IMG/VR virus record: IMGVR_UViG_3300010354_000263
Location: 1-35,455 of that record
Direction: 5' to 3' (one strand)
DNA length: 35,455 bases
From: a virus
A program made the position numbers and the translations under genes. Position 1 is the stretch's first letter. Every line of letters starts with the position of its first letter. Positions 19,029 to 26,703 of the stretch are shown here, one piece after another. The notes beneath the pieces were generated by a model that was not told the origin of the DNA, did no database searches, and saw nothing but the letters and a program-made list of their open reading frames with translations.

Positions 19029-19358
19029 ATGATGGTGGAACACATCAAGAACGCTGTAGACTCTGGGCATCTAGATCGGCATCTAGCGACGATCGAACTA
19101 GCGGCAAGACATCGCCTTGAGGCCACGCGGAGGAGCAGGACTGCCCGAGACTTCAACGTCGGGGACAGGGTACGGTTCAACGAACTCTGCGAGGATCAAC
19201 ATATTGCCGGGACGTTCGCTACCGTCGTCGCCGTCGGCGGAGTGAAGATCTGGGTTGAACTTGACCGCCCGGTGGGCAAATACTACGACGTAGTCGAAGG
19301 AATAGCCCACAGAAGCACCATCACGGTACGACCTGCAGCAATCGACCTAGTAATGTAG
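19029..19358 (+). CDS. KOW/SH3-like small protein
   Basis: This gene encodes 109 residues. An N-terminal helix is followed by DFNVGDRVRFNELCEDQHIA, GTFATVVAVGGVKIWVELD, the usual pattern of small SH3-like barrels (GDxVRF...GTxATVxxVxxxxxxVxLD). Two adjacent ATGs (19029 and 19032) exist with a weak GAAAGAA site. A short 26-codon frame starting at 19007 has a better site and may couple translation. It is probably a structural or nucleic-acid-contacting protein. Confidence 0.7.
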   Translation: MMVEHIKNAVDSGHLDRHLATIELAARHRLEATRRSRTARDFNVGDRVRFNELCEDQHIAGTFATVVAVGGVKIWVELDRPVGKYYDVVEGIAHRSTITVRPAAIDLVM

Positions 19359-19363
19359 CCCCA

Positions 19364-19957
19364 ATGACGACGATCATCGCGGCGCAAGGTGAGAAATGGG
19401 CAGTGGTTGGTTACGACTCGCTTGTCTCAGACGAGAGCGGCAGATCTTTCACTCTGGGTCGCGGCTCGTCGAAGGTCGTAAAGAATGGTCAGTACCTTCT
19501 CGGTGCTGCCGGCGACGTTCGAGCGATCAACATTCTGGCTCACGTGTTCGCGCCGCCGAAGCCGAACGAGCTCACCGGAACGCGGTTGGACAAGTTCGTC
19601 ACGAGCAAGTTCGTGCCGGCGCTTCGTGCGTGCTTTGAAGATCAAGGCTACGCGCCCCGTGACACGAAGGATCAGGGCGCGCAACACGGTTCGGTAGTTC
19701 TCGTCGTAGTCAACGGAACGATCTACGAGATCGACGAAGACTACTCGTGGGTTCGCGGTAGCACCGGAGTCTACGCCGTCGGCACCGGCGGTGACGTCGC
19801 TCTCGGCGCGATGTACGCGATGACCGGCGAACAGAGTTTCGACGAGATCGGTCTCGACAGAACGAAGAAGATAGTCAAAGACTGTCTAGCCATCGCGGTG
19901 AAGCTAGACAATCAGTCAGGTGGGCCACTGCATGTGACCTATCAAGTATCACCATAG
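19364..19957 (+). CDS. Proteasome/HslV-like Ntn hydrolase
   Basis: This gene encodes 197 residues. MTTIIAAQGEKWAVVGYDSL is the N-terminal pattern of proteasome beta subunits and HslV: Met removal would expose Thr as nucleophile, with Asp at mature position 17 and a Lys (about 36) after the second strand. GQYLLGAAGD, HGSVVLVVVNGTIYEID and YAVGTGGDVALGAMYA follow the same fold. Such proteins are peptidases acting as rings; phage members might degrade host proteins or process virion proteins. The start lies 7 nt after TAATGT, possibly leaderless. Activity is inferred from motifs. Confidence 0.8.
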   Translation: MTTIIAAQGEKWAVVGYDSLVSDESGRSFTLGRGSSKVVKNGQYLLGAAGDVRAINILAHVFAPPKPNELTGTRLDKFVTSKFVPALRACFEDQGYAPRDTKDQGAQHGSVVLVVVNGTIYEIDEDYSWVRGSTGVYAVGTGGDVALGAMYAMTGEQSFDEIGLDRTKKIVKDCLAIAVKLDNQSGGPLHVTYQVSP

Positions 19958-19975
19958 ACACAAACGGAGGGGAAA

Positions 19976-20236
19976 ATGACGAACACGGAATGGATGAACG
20001 ACGGGGCCTGTAAGGGGAATCAGGAGATGTTTTTCGATGAAACTCACCTGAAGGTAGTGCGGGAGGCGCGAATGATCTGCGCGTCATGCGCCGTCAAGTT
20101 TCAGTGTCTCGATCACGCGATCGCCAACAAGGAGGTTGGGGTCTGGGCAGGTACGACGACCAACGAACGCGCGAAGATGATGCGGAAAGCCAAGAAAGAA
20201 TCTGCAAAACTGCAAACTAGCCCCGTGTCTCTGTAG
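19976..20236 (+). CDS. whiB: WhiB-family Fe-S transcription factor
   Basis: This gene encodes 86 residues. The four ligands of the [4Fe-4S] cluster are present: C12, C35, C38 and C44 in the C...CxxC-x5-C pattern. The GVWAGTT turn (about residues 55-61) and a basic tail follow. WhiB proteins bind the sigma factor of actinobacterial RNA polymerase and redirect transcription; actinophage versions can mimic host WhiB. This one could affect use of the unusual array promoters, which is an inference. The site GGAGGGG sets the start. Confidence 0.93.
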   Translation: MTNTEWMNDGACKGNQEMFFDETHLKVVREARMICASCAVKFQCLDHAIANKEVGVWAGTTTNERAKMMRKAKKESAKLQTSPVSL

Positions 20237-20250
20237 TATTGTACACGAGC

Positions 20251-20439
20251 ATGGCTGAGGAAGAAGTCGAAGAAACAGAGCAAGAGGACGAGAAAGCGCC
20301 GAAGTACCCCGTCGAAAAGTGGCGGTGTCCGAACTGCGGAATGAGCGTCACGACCTACGTCCCGTTGAACGGTCCGCCGATCTGCGGTAATCCAACAAAG
20401 CACACCACGAAGAGAATCGCGATGGAGTTGGTGAAGTGA
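20251..20439 (+). CDS. Acidic zinc-ribbon protein
   Basis: This gene encodes 62 residues from ATG 20251; an in-frame TTG at 20239 is less likely. The N-terminus is a Glu-rich run (MAEEEVEETEQEDEKAP). C30/C33 (CPNCGMSV) and C49 (CGNPTKH) with H55 form a zinc ribbon. There is no ribosome site, and a weak -10 (TATTGT) lies 8 nt upstream, so it may be leaderless. It overlaps the next gene (GTGA). Confidence 0.65.
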   Translation: MAEEEVEETEQEDEKAPKYPVEKWRCPNCGMSVTTYVPLNGPPICGNPTKHTTKRIAMELVK

Positions 20440-20597
20440 AGATCATCTACACCTCGTTCATCCTCGGTGTTACCGCTGTAGTGATGGGCGCGTACATTGC
20501 GTACACGGTCTACAAGGAAATCGACTCAGAGCCAGAACTTCAACCACTGCTCGGTGTGGTTCGTGCGCAGCAGGGTTTTCCAAGAGTTTTGAGGTAG
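20436..20597 (+). CDS. Small single-span membrane protein
   Basis: This gene encodes 53 residues from GTG 20436, overlapping the previous stop by three bases. One hydrophobic span (IIYTSFILGVTAVVMGAYIA) is followed by a charged tail. Overlap and composition support it, though the function is unknown. Confidence 0.6.
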   Translation: MKIIYTSFILGVTAVVMGAYIAYTVYKEIDSEPELQPLLGVVRAQQGFPRVLR

Positions 20598-20639
20598 AGC
20601 AGTACTTTTTGATCTAAACAATGTATAGTGATAGTAGAG

Positions 20640-20969
20640 ATGAATACGGACACGACGAACATCAACAGATCTCTCATAGAAGAGGCGGCGGATCTGCTCG
20701 ATAGGGCAAGAACTGCCGTAAAGAACGCGGAACAACCAACCGCGGAAGCAAATACAAATACAGACAACAGGAGAACAAAGATGGAATCCACGACGACACT
20801 TTCCGCCCAACGAGCGGGCGAGCTGTACGCGGCTGGTCAGACAGTTGACCAGGTCGCCAAGGGCAACGGCATCACGTACGCCCAGGCTAAGAAGCTCATC
20901 GTCGCCAGCGGTACCCCGATTCGCGACGCTTCGAGCCGGCTGAAGGGCCGCACTCGTAAGAGCGTCTGA
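20640..20969 (+). CDS. Helix-turn-helix protein with two candidate starts
   Basis: The long form (109 residues) starts at ATG 20640, 10 nt after the TATAGT box at 20624-20629, so it would be almost leaderless. A second in-frame ATG at 20781 has a strong AGGAG site and gives 62 residues. AGELYAAGQTVDQVAKGNGITYAQAKKLIV is a resolvase-like helix-turn-helix and the tail is basic (SRLKGRTRKSV). Both forms may be made: the short one as the DNA-binding core, the long one with an extra N-terminal helix. Confidence 0.7.
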   Translation: MNTDTTNINRSLIEEAADLLDRARTAVKNAEQPTAEANTNTDNRRTKMESTTTLSAQRAGELYAAGQTVDQVAKGNGITYAQAKKLIVASGTPIRDASSRLKGRTRKSV

Positions 20970-20970
20970 C

Positions 20971-21135
20971 ATGCCATCACGGTTCTCGCGTCTGCGGGAT
21001 CTCGTGTGGACAGCGATCGCGGCGGTAGTCATGGGCGGATTGTCCGTGACTACTGCTGTCTTTGGCGCCAGCACACAGGTTTCGCTCAGTTTGGGTGTTC
21101 TCGGTGTTATCTTCGCGGTCTTGACGCCTAGATAA
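20971..21135 (+). CDS. Small two-span membrane protein
   Basis: This gene encodes 54 residues and begins one base after the previous stop. Two hydrophobic segments (LVWTAIAAVVMGGLSVTTAV and VSLSLGVLGVIFAVL) follow a basic N-terminus (MPSRFSRLRD). It resembles phage holin-like or minor membrane proteins in size only. Confidence 0.6.
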   Translation: MPSRFSRLRDLVWTAIAAVVMGGLSVTTAVFGASTQVSLSLGVLGVIFAVLTPR

Positions 21136-21177
21136 CACCGCGGCACTGTTGATACCATTAGTACGCCAGGAGGAATC

Positions 21178-21366
21178 ATGGAACCAGAGATTTACAAGGT
21201 CACGTCGTTCGACGCCGATGGTCGATCGATCGTCGCCTACGTCATGCCGGCTATGCGGAGGCTAGTTTCCAGAAGCATGGCAGAAGAACACGGTAATGTC
21301 GAGGTCGAGCCGATGATGCTCGCGGACGTCCCAGAGGGCGTTCTGCCAGCCGCTGAGCAGGAGTGA
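21178..21366 (+). CDS. Hypothetical small acidic protein
   Basis: This gene encodes 62 residues with a clear AGGAGG site and ATG 21178. Strands near the start (YKVTSFDADGRSIVAYVMP), then acidic segments. It is followed by the last array-type promoter (TATAAT 21385-21390). No family is assigned. Confidence 0.7.
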   Translation: MEPEIYKVTSFDADGRSIVAYVMPAMRRLVSRSMAEEHGNVEVEPMMLADVPEGVLPAAEQE

Positions 21367-21390
21367 CGCGGTTTCTAAAGTTTGTATAAT

Positions 21391-21470
21391 GAATGCATAG
21401 GCGCCAACAACGGCGCCAATGAGTGCAGTAGGGGGCACACGATAGACGCAACGACAAAGGAGATAATGAC
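21391..21470 (+). promoter_or_regulatory. Long leader with GGCGCC hairpin
   Basis: The 5' leader of the gene at 21471 is about 75 nt. GGCGCC-AACAAC-GGCGCC folds into a 6-bp hairpin near its 5' end (21401-21418). AAAGGAG lies before the start. Its length and hairpin set it apart from the short array leaders. Confidence 0.45.
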
Positions 21471-21830
21471 ATGTGGATTTTTACTCAGGACGGTTTCGTC
21501 AGCGCCGTAGACAACGGTATGGTGCCTGGCAAGCTTGCGGTTCGCGCCCGCGACAAGGAGTCGCTCGCGCTTCTCGCCGAACTGACCGGCGCCGAGATTC
21601 AGGAGTTCGAAGGCACGGACTACGAGTACCGTGTTCACGTCACCCGCGAGGAACTGACTCAGTGGATGACCATGAACATCGAGACGCTCGACTACTCAAA
21701 CTTCAAGAACCGAGTCTGGGCGTCCCGCGGCGAGGTGTTTCACGACGCCTGTTCAGAAGTGTGGGGCGTGATGCTCCAGGTGTCTGACAAGCGGGACTAC
21801 ACGAAGAGGGTGCCGATCTTTGGCAAGTGA
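21471..21830 (+). CDS. Conserved phage hypothetical protein
   Basis: This gene encodes 119 residues. MWIFTQDGFVSAVDNGMVPG followed by LAVRARDKESLALLAELTGA and later MNIETLDYSNFKNRVWASRG resembles a common actinophage family of small cytoplasmic proteins of unknown role. AAAGGAG sets the start. It begins a run of overlapping genes that reaches the terminase. Confidence 0.8.
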   Translation: MWIFTQDGFVSAVDNGMVPGKLAVRARDKESLALLAELTGAEIQEFEGTDYEYRVHVTREELTQWMTMNIETLDYSNFKNRVWASRGEVFHDACSEVWGVMLQVSDKRDYTKRVPIFGK

Positions 21831-22080
21831 AAAGCACGAGTGTATCGACTGCGGGATGAAGTTCAAGCGCCTTACGGACAAGCTCATCCACTGGTCGAGT
21901 CAACATGACCGCGGTTACCGCGAGCGTCACGAACGTCGCCTGCGTAACGTGTCATGTTGGCGGTGTGCTACAGAGATGCCTGTAGGTGAGGATGGGCAGT
22001 TCCGCTGCGAATGCGGTTTTGTCCTCCCGCCGAAGGCGCAGTTTGTTGAACCGAGTGAGGAAATACGTGAACAGCAGTGA
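21820..22080 (+). CDS. Double zinc-finger protein, TTG start
   Basis: This gene encodes 86 residues from TTG 21820, which overlaps the previous stop; no other in-frame start fits. C8/C11 with H23 and H28 (CIDCGMKF...HWSSQH) form a C2H2 finger, and C46/C49 with C63 and C65 (CWRC...CECG) form a zinc ribbon. It may bind nucleic acid or act as an HNH-like remnant. It overlaps the next gene by 14 nt. Confidence 0.7.
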   Translation: MASEKHECIDCGMKFKRLTDKLIHWSSQHDRGYRERHERRLRNVSCWRCATEMPVGEDGQFRCECGFVLPPKAQFVEPSEEIREQQ

Positions 22081-22261
22081 CAAAGGCGGTATGTGGTTCG
22101 TCGGACGAAACCGTGCGGCAGGATCATCGACAGTCTACTGGGGTCCGTTCGCTTCTCTACAGGCGATCGAAGAGTGGATCGAGCGAAAGCAGATCCGCTT
22201 CGGAGTGTTCATCACACAGATGAACGACCCAGAAAGCAGCGAGGAAGATTGGTGGTTGTAG
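22067..22261 (+). CDS. Small protein, GTG start, overlapping both neighbours
   Basis: This gene encodes 64 residues from GTG 22067 with GAGG 8 nt upstream; an ATG at 22091 is the alternative. WFVGRNRAAGSSTVYWGPFA and a helix (QAIEEWIERKQIRFG) precede an acidic Trp-rich end. A 1-nt TAGTG overlap links it to the following gene. Function is unknown. Confidence 0.65.
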   Translation: MNSSDKGGMWFVGRNRAAGSSTVYWGPFASLQAIEEWIERKQIRFGVFITQMNDPESSEEDWWL

Positions 22262-22545
22262 TGAGAAATAGACCGAAGACTTCGACGTTTTGGGTGCGGA
22301 CGTTTGACGCGGCGAAGATGAGTGGGATGTGGACGGTTGTCCCTCGTCGATACACGAAGAGGACAGCACAGTCGCTGGCCTGTGACATTCGATCGTCGCA
22401 TCGGCGTAAGAAGCCCATCGGCATCGCCGGTCTCTGCGCCGACGATCACTGGGACGCGGTGTGGGAAGCACCGGCAAACCCGAGCGAAGATGAGTGGAAC
22501 TACGTGGTAGCGATCAAGTACAGAGGGAAGCGGAAGCAGAAATGA
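22261..22545 (+). CDS. Hypothetical basic protein, GTG start
   Basis: This gene encodes 94 residues from GTG 22261 at a TAGTG overlap; extension to the apparent upstream start at 22093 would run over the whole previous gene. STFWVRTFDAAKMSGMWTVV echoes the previous protein's WF-V-R-N and YWGPFAS pattern, so the two may be related. The C-terminus is basic (KYRGKRKQK). It overlaps the next gene (ATGA). Confidence 0.65.
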   Translation: MRNRPKTSTFWVRTFDAAKMSGMWTVVPRRYTKRTAQSLACDIRSSHRRKKPIGIAGLCADDHWDAVWEAPANPSEDEWNYVVAIKYRGKRKQK

Positions 22546-22850
22546 GTCAGCCGACCTCCGTCGCGGACATTGCGAAGAAGATTCGTCGAGACGGTGGATC
22601 ACATACTGCACTTGAGATACTCAAGGTCATGCGGAGACCGATGAGTCTCGATGAGTTGACGCAGGTCAGTCCGAAACTTCTTTCGACAGCGAACCGCAAG
22701 TCGTACCTTGAACATCTGCGGAAACATGGAATGGTGACCGTCGACGCGGCTGGAAAGTACTCGATCACGACGCTTGGAATAGACGTCATCTACAAGATAC
22801 CATTGCGGGATGAAAAGCGAAGATACGGAACAGCTCACGACGACGACTGA
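22542..22850 (+). CDS. Winged-helix DNA-binding protein
   Basis: This gene encodes 102 residues and starts within the previous stop (ATGA). ALEILKVMRRPMSLDELTQV and NRKSYLEHLRKHGMVTVDAA followed by GKYSITTLGIDVIYKI form a winged helix: three helices and a beta wing ending in the common Gly-Ile-Asp. Close to the terminase, it could be a regulator or a small-terminase substitute. The latter is unproven. Confidence 0.75.
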   Translation: MSQPTSVADIAKKIRRDGGSHTALEILKVMRRPMSLDELTQVSPKLLSTANRKSYLEHLRKHGMVTVDAAGKYSITTLGIDVIYKIPLRDEKRRYGTAHDDD

Positions 22851-23025
22851 CTCCTCGTCTTGGTTTTTTCGCTATCAAGACGCGTCGAACGTCAGTATGT
22901 GTGGTCCGACTGACAACGACGCCGTCTGCTCCTGCGGTTGTTCAGGTTCAGACGAATGGTGCGGACGCACTCAGTGTCTGATGACCCACTGGTCAGAGTC
23001 AGTGGTCATGCGACCCATCGCTTAG
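22810..23025 (+). CDS. Cys-rich small protein
   Basis: This gene encodes 71 residues from ATG 22810, which overlaps the previous gene by 41 nt; a later ATG at 22896 would avoid this. CSCGCSGSDEWCGRTQCLMT holds five Cys and could bind metal. The frame is kept open up to just before the terminase promoter. Support is moderate. Confidence 0.5.
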   Translation: MKSEDTEQLTTTTDSSSWFFRYQDASNVSMCGPTDNDAVCSCGCSGSDEWCGRTQCLMTHWSESVVMRPIA

Positions 23026-23046
23026 ACACCGTGTATTATTACCGTC

Positions 23047-24468
23047 ATGGGAAAGAGCATGATGGAACACCTCGCGATGCTGTCGGAGGTTGAACGTGAT
23101 GCGGTTCTCCGCGACGTCGACATGGAACAGCTCGTCTGGGACTGGAAGGCGTGGGCACGACCGGAGCAGATGCCACCTCCAGGAAACGACTGGGCGATCT
23201 GGCTATACATGGCCGGTAGAGGCGCGGGAAAGACTAGATCAGCAGCCGAGTGGGTTCGCGAGAAGGCGAAGGATACTTCACAGGGGCAACTGCGGTTCGC
23301 CCTAGTCGCCCGTACAGCCGCGGACGTCCGTGACGTCATCGTCGAGGGCGAGTCAGGTATCATCAGCGTGTCGCCGCCGTCTGAACGACCACTCTACGAA
23401 CCGTCAAAGAGAAGACTGACCTGGCCGAACGGCAATACGGCAACGTGCTTCACCGCCGATGAACCAGACGGTCTACGCGGTCCTCAGTTTCACTACGCTT
23501 GGGCAGACGAGGTTGCGGCGTGGAGGCAGTCACCTGACGCCGCGGGAATGACGTCGTGGGACAACCTTCGCGTTGCCTGCCGTCTTGGAAACGCTCCGCA
23601 GATCATCGCGACCACGACACCCAAGCGGGTTCCCATGCTATACGCGCTGCTCAGTGAGGCGAAGACCGGCCGTGTCGTCGTGTCACGCGGTTCAACACTT
23701 GACAATGCGGGCAACCTCTCGTCGACGTATCTTGAGGCGATCACAGGTGTATACGCTGGGACGCGGTTGGCGTCGCAGGAATTGTACGGTGAGATGCTCG
23801 AGGACGCTGAAGGCGCACTGTGGAACGAGGAACTCATCGCCAGAAGCCGTGAAACCGGATTCCCTCACGGCGCGCCACTTAGGGTCGTCGGAGTTGACCC
23901 ATCAGTAGCAGAGAACCCTCGCGACGAGTGCGGTATCGTCGTCTGCGCTTCGACAGGCGACCGCGACCTATACAAACGTCACTCCTGGGTTCTCGAGGAC
24001 GCGACCGTACATGGTTCGCCTGAAGTTTGGGCCAACGCCGTAGTGTCGATGGCGCGGAAGTATTCGTGCCCTGTCGTTGCTGAAGTCAACCAAGGCGGCG
24101 CGTTGGTCACTAACGCGATCCTCGCGATCGACCCATCGATCAAGGTTCTTGGGGTTCACTCGAAGCATGGCAAGGCCTTGCGGGCTGAACCCATCACGCT
24201 CGCCTACGAACAGAACCGAGTCCATCACCTCAACTACCTACCAGACCTCGAGTCACAGATGATCTCGTGGATCCCGGGCGAGGGTAAGTCGCCCGACCGT
24301 GTAGACGCCCTTGTTCACGCGCTGACCGCACTGCTGATCAAACCACCGCCGGGATTTGTCGGCGGGCAGATCACTGCGCGGTCGATGGGGTCACGCAAGT
24401 TGCCTCCGTTCCGCGGTGGCAATGGTGGCAATGGTCGCGGTGGTGGTAAGATCTTCTCGCCCCGTTGA
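23047..24468 (+). CDS. terL: Terminase large subunit
   Basis: This gene encodes 473 residues. It is the motor and nuclease that cuts and packages phage DNA into the prohead through the portal. Walker A is GRGAGKTR (57-64), Walker B ends in D154-E155 (HYAWADEVAAW), and the coupling motif is ATTTP (188-192). The RNase H-like nuclease follows with D284 (VGVDPS), E346 (AEVNQGG) and D420 (DRVDALVHAL). The C-terminus is Gly-rich. The ATG is 7 nt after TATTAT (23034-23039), so the transcript may be leaderless. The next gene starts 26 nt later. Confidence 0.95.
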   Translation: MGKSMMEHLAMLSEVERDAVLRDVDMEQLVWDWKAWARPEQMPPPGNDWAIWLYMAGRGAGKTRSAAEWVREKAKDTSQGQLRFALVARTAADVRDVIVEGESGIISVSPPSERPLYEPSKRRLTWPNGNTATCFTADEPDGLRGPQFHYAWADEVAAWRQSPDAAGMTSWDNLRVACRLGNAPQIIATTTPKRVPMLYALLSEAKTGRVVVSRGSTLDNAGNLSSTYLEAITGVYAGTRLASQELYGEMLEDAEGALWNEELIARSRETGFPHGAPLRVVGVDPSVAENPRDECGIVVCASTGDRDLYKRHSWVLEDATVHGSPEVWANAVVSMARKYSCPVVAEVNQGGALVTNAILAIDPSIKVLGVHSKHGKALRAEPITLAYEQNRVHHLNYLPDLESQMISWIPGEGKSPDRVDALVHALTALLIKPPPGFVGGQITARSMGSRKLPPFRGGNGGNGRGGGKIFSPR

Positions 24469-24494
24469 ATCAACCAACAGAACAGGATAGCCCA

Positions 24495-24932
24495 ATGAAT
24501 ACCGAACACACCGAACATGAGCCCGAGGCAGTTGCAGAGGTGGTACCTGAGACCGCTCCAGTTGCGGTCGAACCAGCGCCGCCAGTGGAACAGCCTGCCG
24601 CGCCGACGAAGGCCAAGAAGGCCGGCCGTGCACCGTCGCCACTAGGTGCGGTGGTCAGTGGCAACGAACGCGACAACGTTTCGTTGGCAGCCTGCGTCGT
24701 CAAGAACATGTTCGCCCGCAAGTCACTGTCCGTCCACCACCTTCAGCGACGCCTCGCCGAACTCGGATACCACGACGCCGCGTCCGACAAGGACGGCTGG
24801 TACGGCGACCTGACAGTTATTGCGGTCACTGCATTTCAGGCCGCCGAAGGACTTGAGGCTACAGGCCTCGTCGACATGGCTACACTCGAGGCCCTGTTCC
24901 ACGACGACGCCAACGTGACCGTCACCGCCTGA
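24495..24932 (+). CDS. Protein with a peptidoglycan-binding domain
   Basis: This gene encodes 145 residues from ATG 24495 with AGGA upstream. The N-terminal third is Pro/Ala/Glu-rich and disordered. Residues about 79-138 match the PG_binding_1 pattern: VHHLQRRLAELGY, DGWYGDLTVIAVTAFQ, GLEATGLVDMATLEALF. Such domains attach lysins or virion proteins to the cell wall, and no catalytic domain is present. Its place between terminase and structural genes suggests a virion-associated or lysis accessory role. Confidence 0.85.
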   Translation: MNTEHTEHEPEAVAEVVPETAPVAVEPAPPVEQPAAPTKAKKAGRAPSPLGAVVSGNERDNVSLAACVVKNMFARKSLSVHHLQRRLAELGYHDAASDKDGWYGDLTVIAVTAFQAAEGLEATGLVDMATLEALFHDDANVTVTA

Positions 24933-24938
24933 CCTTTT

Positions 24939-24966
24939 GCGGGTGGCCCCTAGCAGGGCCACCCGC
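24939..24966. terminator. 11-bp stem-loop between convergent genes
   Basis: GCGGGTGGCCC pairs perfectly with GGGCCACCCGC across CTAGCA. It lies between the plus-strand gene ending at 24932 and the minus-strand gene ending at 24979, and may end both transcripts. There is no U-tract on either strand. Confidence 0.6.
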
Positions 24967-24978
24967 TGGTCGCCATCG

Positions 24979-25167
24979 TCACCGACCGCGACGATCCTTT
25001 GCCGCCTCGATCAGCCCCTTGGCCGAAAACCGGCGACCAGCAACCGTCACCTCGACGTCGGTCCCGACCCGCTTGACCTCGACGTGCTCGGCCGCCTTCT
25101 TCACAGCGACCTTCGCGACCTTTCGAGCCGTCTTGCTCTTGGCCACCTTGACTGCCAGTCCGATCAT
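24979..25167 (-). CDS. Small basic protein, the only minus-strand gene
   Basis: This gene encodes 62 residues, Lys-rich in the N-terminal half (AVKVAKSKTARKVAKVAVKK), then VEVKRVGTDVEVTVAGRRFS and a short helix. It has GAAAGGA upstream and a TATAAT box read on the minus strand (25213-25218), so it is a genuine gene with array-like signals. It could be a histone-like DNA-binding protein acting on the repeat tract beside it; that is inference. Confidence 0.8.
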   Translation of the reverse strand: MIGLAVKVAKSKTARKVAKVAVKKAAEHVEVKRVGTDVEVTVAGRRFSAKGLIEAAKDRRGR

Positions 25168-25180
25168 TGTTCTGTCCTTT

Positions 25181-25218
25181 CGTCCTTGCCAGCCACCGTG
25201 GCTGACAGATTCATTATA
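25181..25218 (-). promoter_or_regulatory. Minus-strand promoter and leader hairpin
   Basis: TATAAT reads from 25218 to 25213 on the minus strand, preceded by TTGATGT rather than TCTAAAG. The leader holds an AGCCAC/GTGGCT inverted repeat before GAAAGGA, recalling the leader hairpin at 10015-10031. Confidence 0.6.
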
Positions 25219-25290
25219 ACATCAACAATGTCAGAATGTACAGCCTTTCTTCATTATTTCACAAACTTCCTTCTGATCAGGGGGAATACG

Positions 25291-25327
25291 CCTAGGCGCG
25301 GTGGATCGCACGACCCTAGGCGCGGTG
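25291..25327 (+). repeat. GGCGCGGTG repeat, pair 1
   Basis: The 13-mer CCTAGGCGCGGTG occurs at 25291-25303 and 25315-25327, 24 nt apart, at the left edge of the low-complexity tract. Confidence 0.75.
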
Positions 25328-25993
25328 AACCACGACGCTCTGGCCGCCTGACCACGATCCTGCCATGGCCACCATGCCTACCATGCCAGGGCCACCCCGG
25401 ACCGCACACTGGCCCTGGCCCTGACCGCCATGGCCCGACTGCCATGGCCATGGCCGTTGCCTGCCTGTGGTTCATGCGGGCAGGCCTCCACAGCCGCCAT
25501 GCCCTGGCCTTGCCCTGGCCATGCCTACCTGCCATGGCCCTGCCCTGGACCGCCCTAGCCATTGCCCTGCCCGACCATGGCCGCCCACTGCCATGGCCAT
25601 GCCCGACCGTGGCCGCCTGACCTGCCCGCCCACTACCGTGGCCAATGGCCGCCTCGATCACGCTGGCAGGCCTCTGTGCCTGCCTGCCTGCCTGCCATGG
25701 CCATGCCTGCCTGCCTGCCTGCCTGCCATGGCCATGCCTGCCTGCCTGCCTGCCTGCCTGCCATGGCCACGCCTGTGCACCTGCCTGCCTGCCTGCCTGG
25801 CAGCCCTGCCTGACAGCCCTGCCTGCCCATACAGGCAGGCCCCGACCGACCGGCCGACACTGGCCGCCGCCTACTTGCCTGCCCTGCCTGCTTTTCCTGC
25901 CCTGCCTGCCCTGCCTGCCCTGCCTGCCCTGCCTGCCCTGCCTGCCCTGCCACACGCGCAGGCCTTGGCAGGTTGGCCCTGCCTTCGCACGTA

Positions 25994-26032
25994 TAGGCGC
26001 GGTGACTACAGCCGGCCTGCCAGGGCGCGGTG
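25994..26032 (+). repeat. GGCGCGGTG repeat, pair 2
   Basis: TAGGCGCGGTG is at 25994-26004 and AGGGCGCGGTG at 26022-26032, 28 nt apart and about 701-705 bp after pair 1. CCTTCGCACGTA precedes the first unit. Confidence 0.75.
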
Positions 26033-26703
26033 ATCACAGAGCCCTGGCCCTGGCCCTGGCCCCTGCCTGCCTTGGAGGCCCCCATGGCTGGCCCTGGCTG
26101 GCCCTGGCCATGGCCCCCCTCCCAGGCCGCCCTGGCTGGCCGCCTCAGCCTGCCCCCCCGCCCTGGCCCGCCCTGGCTGGCCCTGGCCCTGGCCATGGCC
26201 CTGGCCCTGGCCATGGCCCTGGCTGGCCCTGGCCTGGCCCTGGCTGGCCCTGGCCATGGCTGGCCCTGGCCATGGCCCCGACCCTGGCCTGCCTCGGCCC
26301 TGGCCCTGGCCCGCCCTGGCTGGCCCTGGCCCTGGCCATGGCCCTGGCCCTGGCCCTGGCCCTGGCCCTGGCCGCCGAGGCCATACGGGCAGGCCTCACA
26401 GGCCCCCCTGGCCCTGGCCCTGGCCTGGCCCTGGCTGGCCATGGCCGCCCTGGCCCGGCCTGGCCTGGCCGCCTGGCCCTGGCCCTGCCTGACCGTGGCC
26501 ATGGCTGGCCCCCACCCTGGCTGGCCCTGGCCGCCCATACGGGCAGGCCTACCTGGCCCTGGCTGGCCGCCATGGCAGGCCGCCCTGGCCGCCTGGCCCC
26601 CGCCCTGGCCATGGCCCTGGCCGACCGCCCTGCCTGCCCTTGCCGCCATGGCCATGGGCCGCCTGCGGGCAGGCCACCCTGGCCGCCCTGGCCCCTTCGC
26701 GCG

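Noticed and set aside
19007-19087. A 26-codon frame with a better ribosome site than the gene at 19029
   Set aside because: It is short and lacks protein-like features, while the overlapping 109-residue frame has a clear SH3-like pattern. It might only couple translation.
24937-25620. A 227-codon plus-strand frame
   Set aside because: It runs antisense over the well-supported minus-strand gene 24979-25167 and into the repeat tract, without a ribosome site.
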